Shown here piece after piece: positions 10,198 to 20,900 of a stretch of 64,000 nt of DNA. The stretch's first letter is position 1; each line of letters begins with the position of its first letter. The position numbers were made by a program, and so were the translations under genes. The DNA comes from Branchiostoma belcheri (lineage: Eukaryota; Chordata; Leptocardii; Amphioxiformes; Branchiostomatidae): contig NW_017804353.1 of NCBI RefSeq assembly GCF_001625305.1, positions 5,891,037 to 5,955,036 of the forward strand, read 5' to 3'. The notes under the pieces are model-generated. The model saw nothing but the letters and a program-made list of their open reading frames with translations, was not told where the DNA came from and did no database searches.

Positions 10198-12402
10198 ATG
10201 GCGAGTAAAAAGCAAGAATCTGCCGAGGTTGACGAGAAGTTCCTGACGTGCGCGATCTGCATGCTGCACTTCCGGGACCCCAGAATCCTGCCATGTCTGC
10301 ACACATTTTGCAAACAATGTCTGCAAGAATGGGCCACCAAACAACAGCCGCTGGAGTGTCCAACCTGCCACAAACGGGTCAGTCTTTCAGAACAAAGTGT
10401 TGGCAGACTCATGAGCAACTATTACGTCAACAAACTGCTGGACTTCGCGGCCGTGAAGAAAGGGGCGGAGCCAGGTGTGCCGTGCCAGGTGTGCGAGGGG
10501 AAGGAGGGAGGATCGCGGGTATGGTGCGTACAGTGTGCCGTTCTGCTCTGTGAGTCCTGTACAAACACACATCGCAAGTTTCCTGCCATGAGAGGGCATC
10601 AGATCGTGACCAAAGAGAACCTCGAAGCCTCTGAAGGTGTTCCCAGCAACTTTCAGCGTAAAGCCTTCTGCCCGAAGCACGAACAACAAGTTTTAAGTTT
10701 CTACTGTGAACCTTGTCAGACTCTGGTCTGTGTCGACTGTACTGTTGTTGATCATCGACGGAGTGATCAACACAATCCCGTAGACATCGTCGCCGTCGCT
10801 GAGAGAAAGAAACAAGATCTACAAGAACTGTTACTGAAAGTCGAGCCTAGAGAAAAAGTCGTGCGAGCGACCCTGAGTAAAGTGGAGACGGAAATATTGG
10901 AGTTGCCAACAATGGCAGAGGCAGCGATTGAAAAGGCCACAGAATATTTTGACGAACTGATCGCCTTGATTCAAGACAGAAAAGAAGAGGTTGTCAAAGA
11001 AATAGGCTCAAGCCTCAAGAGAGTCGGAGCATGTCTGGACACACAGAAAGAAGCGATGGAGTTTGAGTTAACCGGACTGATCATGGCGTCTGAGTTCTGT
11101 AAACAAGCATTGGAACACCGTAGTGACGTGCACGTCATCGAGGTCGAGGGTCAAGTACGACAGAGGGTGGAAGAACTACTGACAACTCCAACCGACCTGA
11201 CAGCCCGACCGAGTCACGTCGTGTTCTCGGAGGGGACGGCTGTGGAGGAGCTCAGAGATGCCGTGGGCCAGGCGGGGTTCGTACAAGTCAAAGTAAAGGT
11301 AGACGCATCTAAATGTTCACTTGATATAAAACCTGTCGTGGTAGAGTGTAGAAATGTCTCTCTCTTCAGCACAATTGATAGAAATGGGCGACTTTGTTCT
11401 GTGCCCAAAGATGACATCACAGCCCTCCTAACGGACCCCTTGGGCCGGGCGGTACCAACACAGCTGCAGCAGAAGGGCAAGGGATTGTGGGAAATCTCCT
11501 ACACACCCGAGGTCACCGGCAACCATAGGTTAGAGGTCAAGGTGAACGGCATGTCTGTGGCGGGAAGTCCGTATGACGTCATAGTGGAAATCAGGGACAC
11601 CCCAGTCTTAACCATCGGAGGAGAAGGAGGTGGGGAGGTAGAACTTTCTTGCCCATCAGATGTAGCAGTGGACATGGATGGTAACATTGCAGTCTTGGAG
11701 GCAGGGAACAGACGGGTTCAGATAGTCGATTCCATGACTGGCCAGTCGCTTAGGTGTTTCTTGCTTGATGGTGAGGATTCGTTCGGCATAGACACTGACT
11801 CCAGTGGACAGTTTTTGGTGACGTCGGAAAACATGTTCAGCGCTGGCAAACAAGCAGTCTTTGTGTACTCAAAGGAAGGAAAACTCACAAGAACCGTAAA
11901 ACCTGACTGTTTACAGCATGCGACTGGTGTTGCAGTTCTGAAGGACGGCCGCATGGTGGTGGCGGATAACAGGCAGATGTCGTGTCTCCTCCTGCAGCAT
12001 GACGGGAGTCACATCCGGGACATCGGCAAGGGGCAGCTACAAAACCCATGGTTCATAGCGGTGGACGAATCACGTGACCTTCTCTTTGTCACTGACACCG
12101 CTGCCCATAAAGTGTTCGTGTTCGACCTTGAGGGGAAGTTGAAGTTTAGTTTTGGTAAATTTGGGGAGAGTGATGGAGAGTTCAACCGTCCATCGGGGAT
12201 GACGTTAGACCCGGCAGGAAGCATTATCGTAGCGGACCTGAATAACCGCCGTCTGCAGGAGTTCAGGCCTGACGGGACGTACCTGAGAACCGTGGCCGCA
12301 GTTCAGGCGGGAAGCCCCGCTGGAATCGCGATGACACCGGATGGCCACATAGCTGTAGCGTGTTTTTCTGGACATTGTGTCGAGTTGTACAGGTACATGT
12401 AG
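10198..12402 (+). CDS. TRIM-NHL protein (RING, two B-boxes, coiled coil, filamin, NHL)
   Basis: Predicted E3 ubiquitin ligase of 734 residues in one uninterrupted frame. The RING finger is C3HC4 with C18, C21, C33, H35, C38, C41, C54 and C57. A first B-box spans about 96-137 and a second about 158-192 (CPKHEQQVLSFYCEPC). A coiled coil follows (about 200-330), then a filamin-type Ig domain (about 365-465, ending SPYDVIVEI) and at least five NHL repeats to the end (for example FNRPSGMTLDPAGSIIVADL), which should form a beta-propeller for substrate or RNA binding. This order matches the TRIM2/3/71 class; the exact paralogue cannot be told, and TRIMs are greatly expanded in amphioxus. The absence of introns suggests a retrocopy or a member of an intronless subfamily. 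The start ATG agrees with the usual short tail before the RING. Confidence 0.94.
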   Translation: MASKKQESAEVDEKFLTCAICMLHFRDPRILPCLHTFCKQCLQEWATKQQPLECPTCHKRVSLSEQSVGRLMSNYYVNKLLDFAAVKKGAEPGVPCQVCEGKEGGSRVWCVQCAVLLCESCTNTHRKFPAMRGHQIVTKENLEASEGVPSNFQRKAFCPKHEQQVLSFYCEPCQTLVCVDCTVVDHRRSDQHNPVDIVAVAERKKQDLQELLLKVEPREKVVRATLSKVETEILELPTMAEAAIEKATEYFDELIALIQDRKEEVVKEIGSSLKRVGACLDTQKEAMEFELTGLIMASEFCKQALEHRSDVHVIEVEGQVRQRVEELLTTPTDLTARPSHVVFSEGTAVEELRDAVGQAGFVQVKVKVDASKCSLDIKPVVVECRNVSLFSTIDRNGRLCSVPKDDITALLTDPLGRAVPTQLQQKGKGLWEISYTPEVTGNHRLEVKVNGMSVAGSPYDVIVEIRDTPVLTIGGEGGGEVELSCPSDVAVDMDGNIAVLEAGNRRVQIVDSMTGQSLRCFLLDGEDSFGIDTDSSGQFLVTSENMFSAGKQAVFVYSKEGKLTRTVKPDCLQHATGVAVLKDGRMVVADNRQMSCLLLQHDGSHIRDIGKGQLQNPWFIAVDESRDLLFVTDTAAHKVFVFDLEGKLKFSFGKFGESDGEFNRPSGMTLDPAGSIIVADLNNRRLQEFRPDGTYLRTVAAVQAGSPAGIAMTPDGHIAVACFSGHCVELYRYM

Positions 12403-12882
12403 CTTTAAAGTTAAAACTTTATATAATGTAACATTAGGGCGATATAAGTCAATTTTCCGGTCATTGATTTTCAAACTATGTTGAATCTTTATATTGCATA
12501 TGGGTGTCATTCAAGAAAAAAATTACACCATTCGAGTGTAATATTTTCTAGCTGGGTGTTTTCATTCAAAAAATGTGTGCACCTCGTGGGCTGTTTTTTA
12601 CTGACAACCATAAATGAAGCAGAAGTATGAAATTATAGCACAAATGTATTGAACAGTAGAAGTAAATGAAAATCATTAGAAGATTTTTTCAATCAAAATA
12701 TTTCAAAATTTGGTGCAAAAAATGCCTTGTGTAAACAAAGTACAGAATAGCTCATTGATTAGCTCATTATTTACATACTTGGTATCTGTTGATGTTCCAC
12801 TTGCCGTAGATTACATACATTACATGTATGAAATTACTATGATGTAAAACACTGTAATTTCAGAATTTCTTTTGATTATTCA

Positions 12883-12888
12883 AATAAA
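12883..12888 (+). terminator. Candidate TRIM polyadenylation signal
   Basis: AATAAA 481 bp after the TRIM stop codon, in CAAATAAAGTC. It is a plausible 3' end for an otherwise AT-rich 3' UTR; no other AATAAA lies closer to the stop. Confidence 0.45.
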
Positions 12889-13009
12889 GTCTTCATTTGC
12901 ATGATTTGCATTTAATTATGTACATCTCTCTCTAAGTCACCTACATATAAAAATGATGAAAATACGTTGTTTTTTTCTGGATTTATCTGCTATAAAAGAT
13001 TTCGCCAGA

Positions 13010-13290
13010 AACCTCAATTAAAGTTCCAGAACAAGCTGATATGGGAACAAAACCCACACCATTTTTTTTTCTGACAGGAAAAGCTATCTGTCACAAAAAA
13101 TCGAAGATGATAGCATGTTCAGGACAACAGATACAAAAAACGGAAGTTCTGCTGCAGTACCAAGATCATCCACTAGGCTAGGAGGCCCATATTTGACATT
13201 GACTTTTGTCTTCCTATGACAAACCAACATACCAAATATCATCACGATCCATAAAGGCGTTCTGAAGAAGTTTTGCTGACTACAAATGTG
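13010..13290 (-). repeat. Interspersed repeat family G, copy 1
   Basis: Contains AGTTCCAGAACAAGCTG and ACCAAATATCATCAC, shared with 44890-45175 in the same orientation and with 62035-62480 in the opposite one. Class unknown. The rest of 12889-14395 is AT-rich with no gene that I can support. Confidence 0.55.
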
Positions 13291-14399
13291 GGGAAACACA
13301 CACAGAGACACACAGAGACACACCAAAAACAATACCCCCATTTTTCATGGATTTAATAAAATATATTCACGGCTTAACGCATGACAGCTCAACAGGTACG
13401 ATCCCACACCACATACTGCTCAGGGGTGTCTAATAGTAGCCAAATACATAAGAAATACAGATAGAATCCGCTCTATCAAAGCGCACCATCCCTTTATGTA
13501 TCTTAATAATAATGATTTACTGGAAATTACACAAATCTGTCAAAAGTTTCGTGATTTATATATGTGAACACACACAAAAAAAGAACCTTGCCACGGAAGA
13601 AACTCTCCAGAGGCACACACAATTCTGTTTAGGCACACAGCACAAAAAAACACAATAAATACTTGTAATAGTTGTGATGGTTTGGGCTGAGTCTATAACA
13701 TGGACTATGTCCAACACTGGACAACTAACTGTACTCATTACATTTGTTTATTCTCATCTTCTGACTTTGACTCTAATCTATTCAGAACAAAATTTAGCTA
13801 TTCTTACATCCTGAATGTAAAAAATCCCCTAATTCAAATAACAAACCAACAAGACAATAATATAACCCTGTATGTACTCAATGTACATATTCTGAATTAA
13901 CAGGTTACTTTTACATGTATCAGCACTTTGCAACCATCCTTGATAATATGATTGTCAGATAAATGAAATAAGTAATAATATTAACATAGAAAAATAAAAT
14001 TGGTTTTAAAATTGTCACGTGCACAAATGCAGTCAAACGTATCTACGAAGTACGCCCTTGGTATCTTTAGTGTCTTCGTAGACAAGTACTCTTCGTATTT
14101 AGCAAATTTAAGTGCATAATGGCATCATGAGACAACCCCTACATGATAAATATAGTAAAATATATTAAGACGATACAAATTCCACCAATGACTGTAAAAA
14201 CCAATTTTTATCCCATACCACACTCTCTTGTATTATGTAGTTTAGCGTTATGCAATGTAGCTATATGTACAAGTAGATGCCAAACATATTACCTTGCACA
14301 ATCGTTGTGCAATAAAGTCATGATTGTATAAAAAGCAATAGAGTGATACGAGAAAACCTGTATCATGAAAATTCATTTGTGTTGGTAGTTACATGTTTG

Positions 14400-14951
14400 A
14401 AGTTTAAACTTTTGGTCCAACACAAAAAATCATTTCACCTATAGCTTTCGGCCAGTCACTTCCTAAGTAGACTGATCCAGTGAAGCTTGTCACGTGGCTT
14501 CTTTAAAGTGTGACGTCAACACTGGGTCAAAGGTAGCACGTCGGCAGAACGTACTGCACCTGCGCGAAACCCGTAATGTATTGTACATAGCACTTTGGCA
14601 GGTTAACATTTCGACAGTAGTTTCCACATGTTGTGTCGGAAAGAATATTCTCTGCAACAGGCAAAATTCTGATGCAACGTTGACCAAAAACCCAACGAAA
14701 AACGCAAAAATACGGGGTTCTGCGCAGGCGCAGTACGTTCTGCCGACGTGCCGTATATGGTAGACGATGTCGGCCCCCGTCGCGGTTCACTGTAAGGATT
14801 TTGGACACTGAACAAGACTATTTCTTGAGAGGGGTGAAGGAAGCCATATACAGGGCTTCACTGGGTCAGTCTACTGAGGAAGACCAGAGTGATTGGTCGA
14901 ATGCTCGAAGGGGAGAGATTTTTTGTGTTGGACCAAAAGTTTTAACTTTAA
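14400..14951. mobile_element. Long terminal-inverted-repeat element beside the DUOX 3' end
   Basis: Outer arms at 14400-14487 and about 14846-14951 are imperfect reverse complements (TTTTGGTCCAACACAAAAAA on the left, its complement on the right). Inside, GCACGTCGGCAGAACGTACT at 14536 is inverted near 14731-14751, giving a nested second palindrome. The right end lies 25 bp from the DUOX stop codon, so the element must form part of the DUOX 3' UTR or its downstream flank. Non-autonomous; no transposase is seen. Confidence 0.75.
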
Positions 14952-14975
14952 GTGAGAAGACAATGTTGTGGTGTC

Positions 14976-17900
14976 TTAGAAGTTTTCTGAGTGGTGAATG
15001 AAGGACACGCCGCCGAAGGTAAGCTTGTTCATTTCGCTACAGGCTTTTTCAACGTCCGCTGTCATTGGTGGAGGTCCACAGCTGAACACACCAAACAGTG
15101 TCTGAAAACAGAAAAGCACAGATGACAAAAAAGCCCGTATGAAAACCCATAGTTATATTCATATAAATATATATAACTAGATTTAGTTAGACAGGCCACA
15201 CTAATTTGATTTGTTTGTTCTCGGATTTTTCCAGAAAAAATATGAAGCAACAGGGCGAAAAAAATAAAAAAATAAAAACAGGGTTTGGCATCCTCTTATA
15301 GCGCCAAATGCAACGATAGGAGCCATGAAGTCAACAAAAAAGGCTGGGTTATAATTTTAAAAATGAATTTTGAACTTTTAATCAAACCTCTGCTTTGATA
15401 GATGGAAAAAATGTAACAACTAGGAAGAAAATTACTTTTCTCAACTGTTGAGGACAAAATATAAGCAATTTTGAGTTGATTCAGAATTTTATTTTTTGCA
15501 AATCAGGAACAGATGAAGAGGCGAATCCGAGAACCAACAAATAAAATTGGTGTTGCCTTATATTGTATACTAAGTAATACAGGCTTAAGTTAATAACCTT
15601 CTGGCTGAAAGTAGTATGGAAGACGTCGGTAAAGGTTACACATCGAGATAATAAGATGCGCAAAAAACAGATACTCATTTGACAAGCAACTGATTATAGT
15701 TTTGCCATCCACTACCTTTTGTAATTAGAGAGAAATGATCTGTATAGGCTTGTACAAAACCTATTTTCTTACTTCATACACTTGAGCACTGTAGAAAAAT
15801 TCATATTCCTAATGCGACTTGACAAACTTTCCATTGAAAAACATATCTGTTCCTTTATCTCTACTATAACGGAAAAGCGAGAAGTTGAGTTTATGTAATG
15901 ATAGCTAGTTTTATTTTGTATGTATCTTTTCATCATGTCTTGTTTTGACCTGTACTTAGCCAAGTGTGGCAAAATGTGCAATAAAGGTCGTCATTCATTC
16001 ATTCATTCATTATTGTTGTTGTAACAATATAGCTATGCCTGTATGACAGAAGAATGTAGACTGACCTCTGGATGCTCCTCCTGCAGTGACATTAAGAAGT
16101 GCTGGAAGTCAGGACGGCCGAAGTGGGTGATGGAGTTGAGGCCGGTGAACAGACTCCGCCCAGAAATACGCTGGAAGTGGCGCTCACAGATGTACTGTGG
16201 GGAAAAAGGATTTTGTTGAATTTTCAAAGTTTAAATGTACTGTGGGGATTTTAAGCGTATGTTTTCGTGAATTTCAGATCTAAAATGTACTAGGGGTTGT
16301 GTGTGTCCATGAACCTCAAAACTCTAACTTTCATGGTTTAGGAGTTAGCTATCGATGTACCAAAAGTGTCCTACCGCCACAAGTGTTCTGAAATAATACT
16401 TGTTAACCACAAAGATTTTATAAACAAAATTGATAAAGAAACGTGTCTATACCACAATAAATTTCCTTTCGTCAAAATTCTGGTAGAACTGTGTGATAAA
16501 AATGTAGTAACACTTGTAGACTAAGCTAACTCTACAATGAAACATGTGCCCGTACCGGTATAGTTGTCTTCTGGTAAAACTGTGTGGTAAAGATGTTCTA
16601 CACTACTGTTACAGTAATACCTGTTGACCGAGCCGACTCTACATATATAAATAAAGGAACATGTGTCCGTACCAGCATGGTTGTCCTGAGGTCAAACTTC
16701 TGGTAGAACAGCATGATAAAGATGTTCTACACTACTGTTACAGTTACTGTAACACTTGTTGACCAAGCAGAGTTGTATGTACATGTATGAATAAACAAGT
16801 GTGTCCTTACACACTGTTTGGTGAGCTTAGTACATTTCCTGTTTCAAGGTTCAGAGAGGAGTAAAAACGTGGGTACCATTGTGTTGACCGACTTTACCAA
16901 AGCCTTCGACACAATCAACCACGAACAGGCCGTTAACAAACTCCTGAGCATGGGAACACGACCTTGTATCATACCCTGGATTGTCGATTTCCTCTCGGAG
17001 AGACGACAGTGTGTTAGATATGGAGACTCACTGTCAGACTGGCAAACACTCACCACCGGCGTACCACAGGGCACAAAACTTGGACCTATTATCTTTCTAT
17101 GCATGATCAACGATGCCTGCCTAGCATATGCCGACCGGTGGAAGTACGTTGATGATCTGTCTCTCGGAGAGAACAGACATATCCAGGAACAGTCGCATCT
17201 CCAAGAACAAGTGAACTTGAACAAATGGTCCAAGGACACAAAACTTAAACTCAATCCAAAGAAATGTTTTACTTTCACTGTTAGCTTTATGAAAACTCCA
17301 CCCCCACCCCTCCCAATAACCATTGATGGACAACAGCTTGCAGCAGTGGATGTAGTGAAAGTTTTGGGACTATGGCTACAATCAAACCTCAAATGGGAAA
17401 CACAAGTGTGTGAGATGACAAAAAAGGCAAGCAAGCGTATGTTCATGATCCGTAGACTGAAAACTTTTGGCCTAGCACTGTCTGACCTTGTGACGGTATA
17501 CTGTGGGTTCATCCGGCCAGTACTAGAGTACTGTGTACCTGTTTGGCATCATGGCCTATCTAATCAGCAAACGGCAGCCATTGAACGTGTGCAGAAGCGG
17601 GCATGTCGCATCATTCTTGGGAGGGCTTACACAGACTATAACACAGCACTTACTGTCTGCGGACTAAAGAGACTTGCTACCAGACGAGACCACTTGTGCG
17701 CCAAATTTGCAAGCAGCATGGCAACATCTGAAAGAACTGTTGAGTTAGTACCCGTTTCCAGGGGACAAACACATGGACGGTCCCTTAGGAATTCTAATGA
17801 ACTGACCCTACCGACCTGCCGAACTCTAAGGTTTAAGAACAGTCCTGTACCGTCGATGTTGCGGATCCTGAACGCTAACTGATATTAGAAGCAATTGCCA

Positions 17901-20900
17901 CTAATGTATTATTTTAAAATGTATTATTTTAAAGCTATGTATTATTTTAAAACTTTGTTGTAAATATTTTAATGTGTCCTGCACAATATGTATGTACAGA
18001 AGGCGCAATTCAGCCTGTCTGGCTGCAATGTCTTTTATCAATAAACCATTTTTCATTGATTGATTGATTGTGTGTCCTTACCAGCATGGTTGTCCTGAGG
18101 TCGAACTTCTGGTAGAACTGTGTGATAAAGATGTTCTACACTACTGTTACAGTAACACTTGTTGACCAAGCAGACTTGTATGTACATGTATAAAGAAACA
18201 TGTGTCCGTACCAGCATGGTAGTCCTGAGGTCAAACTTCTGGTATGGTAAAACTGTGTGATGAAGATGTTCTACACTACTGTTAGTTGTATGTACATGTA
18301 CATGTATAAAGAAACATGTGTCCTTACCAGCATGGTTGTCCTGAGGTCGAACTTCTGGTAGAACTGTGTGATGAAGATGTTTTAACACTTGATGACTAAG
18401 CTAACTCTATAAAGAAACCTGTGTCCGTACCAGCATGGTTGTCCTGAGGTCGAACTTCTGGTAGAACTGTGTGATGAAGATGTGCACGCTGACCAGGTCG
18501 TTCTTGTCCTTCTCCTCCACCTCCCGGATGATGTCAGTCAGCCACTCAAACTGCTGCTGGGTCCGAGTCACCCACAGGAAGTAAATCTAACAAGAAATCG
18601 GCGCGAAACCGTTAACAAATTTAATCTTTTTATTAGGTAAGCTTGTCATGCTTCAGTCTAGGGCATCTAAAATTTTAAATTTCGAGTTCTTTAGAAAACT
18701 AGTAATTTTCTATCAAAAGACAGAATACCTAATTGCGTCTCGGAGAGGGAAGCTGGAGAGGCATCGGGGTAAGTGGGTACCTTATATAAGGCTTGTTTAT
18801 AGATATTACTTTATGTATTAGTCATTTAGCGCTTATGTCCAATTAGGGAGGCTCTATGTCTATGTGAGTGTTTGCTTATAGTAAAAATGAATTTCAAAAA
18901 AAATAAAAGAAAAAAGAAAAAGAAAAATTTAGAATGGCATGAAGAATTTAAAATGAATTTCTTGTTTTATTCCCTTTTGTATATTCTAGTTTTGCATATG
19001 CATTTCTTCGCTGATTTCCATAAGGAAGCAGGCAGGAATATAGCAGGATTATGAAGACAGAAATAAGTAATGGTAATCTTTTAACCCTTTACTTCCTTCC
19101 AGCCTACCAGTCTGTGGTTACACCATGCCCCCTTATCTGTCACTCTGCAAACACCTGTTCTGATGTCTATACTTTTTAATAATGCATCATATCAAGGTAG
19201 CGTAAAGATGAATTCACATCTCAGTCATACGAAATAATTTAACGAATTTCTAGGTCCAGATATCGCATCTGCGTTAATAATATTATTAGAGCATTATTTT
19301 ATGAGGGGAGGGGGTAGCCAATGTCAAGATGCCATCAATGAAATCCGTACTCCCATAATTGCAGAAAGTATCTTTATTCAAGCCTAAATGAGAGGCTTAC
19401 CTTCTTGCAAACAAACTTGGCCCCCATCTCTGACTTGTGCACGATGTCCTTCAGGATGGCGGCGAATGGCGTGACTCCGATCCCGCCGCCGATCAGCACG
19501 GCCACGGGGAACTTGTACCAGTCCTGGTGACCCTCTCCATAGGGGCCGTCAACATACACCTGCAGGGCAACATTTATAGTATATGTCACTGGGCAATCCT
19601 TAGCCTCCTTTCCAGACTTCTAAAGCTGCGGCGACATTTTTTACGGGGAGCGACGTGGACGCGACGGTTTTGCCGCCGAGGGACCGTCTCTCCCCGGCAA
19701 AGTCCCTCGGCGGCAAAACCGCCCCCGCAGCATAACTCGCGTCACTCCCTGAAAATAATTAACGCCGCCGCTTCAAAAATCACTATGCGAAGGAGCCTAG
19801 ACAATCTTCATCTTTATCATGTTACATATTGCATAATCGCTGTCTAAAATTAGGATCAACAGCAGTAGCTATAGCCTTCAGACTTTCTGGGCCGCATTCA
19901 GAGTGTTTGGTTCGTTTTATTACATGTCGTTTTGCTCGTTTCACAGATTGGAAATTACGTGTAACAATGCTTATGTCTCTATTAAAATGAAGTGGAATGT
20001 TTAAGGGATGTTTAAGAAGTCATTATAGTTCATGTCCTCATCGTTATAAAGATATTATAAATGAGCTAAGAAGTAAAATGGCAAAAATATGAAGCAGGAA
20101 GCTAGTAGTGTTATGGAATCAGTGAGGCTAAGAAAACATCACTTTTTCACTTCAGGTTTTAGCCACGGAATCACATGTGTGTGGCGCTTTACGTGCCATA
20201 TGGCCAGTATGGGCCTGCTCACATTTGTCGTACAATTGTCGTACGATATAGTCATTCGTATGTTGTGCAAATTCAACTAAAGATGTTGTCTTGAATGCTC
20301 GTCGGCGGTTGGTTCTGTCAGAGTCAGTTTGAAAATTCTACGGAATCAGAATCGCACGACCGCCTACGATACTCGTATCAATGTGTGACCACGAAGCATA
20401 TCTTTAGCACCACGACCTACCATAGGGAGATCGTGTCCCTCGATCTTGGCGGGGTCGTACACCTTCCTGAGGTTGTTGGTCCAGGGTCCGACGGAGCGGA
20501 TGTGGAGGCTGAGCGTGTCCTCGTGCGGCGCGGAGGTCAGCGTGAAGGGGTGGTACTCGTTATTCCCCAGGGCGGCCGAGGCGATACGCACCCACTGCCC
20601 GGACTTGTAGTCGAAGTTAGCCGGTCGCTTTAGCTCCAACATTGTGACGGCTAAAAAAAAATTATTTTCAACGGGATTTAGTGTGTAAAAACTTGGTACA
20701 TTTGCCAAAATATGTATTGCATAGCATTCTTTATTCAAGACAGTGGTCAGCATACATGTAGCGGCAGATAACAAATTATGGACTGCTGAATTGTGCTGAC
20801 CATTACATAGTAGTACATGAAAATACAACGTAGGTACAAACAAAACATACAAATTCACGACAATGACAATATGCACAACACATAAGAACTAATTTTTCAT

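Larger units (their letters stand above)
14976..20650 (-). other. DUOX: DUOX exons 29-33: FAD- and NADPH-binding dehydrogenase domain
   Basis: FAD site: [20 protein letters not shown] with HPFT at 1364-1367, followed by [17 protein letters not shown] site: [17 protein letters not shown] with the GGGIGVTPF glycine loop at 1431-1439, [16 protein letters not shown], and the terminal FSCGPPPMT at 1561-1569. The cytosolic C-terminus ends in HHSENF. All residues expected for electron entry are present, so the oxidase half should be active. Confidence 0.94.

Noticed and set aside
12519-12545. Small hairpin after the TRIM stop (ATTACAC and GTGTAAT)
   Set aside because: Seven base pairs in AT-rich DNA are expected by chance; no further support for a 3' UTR element.
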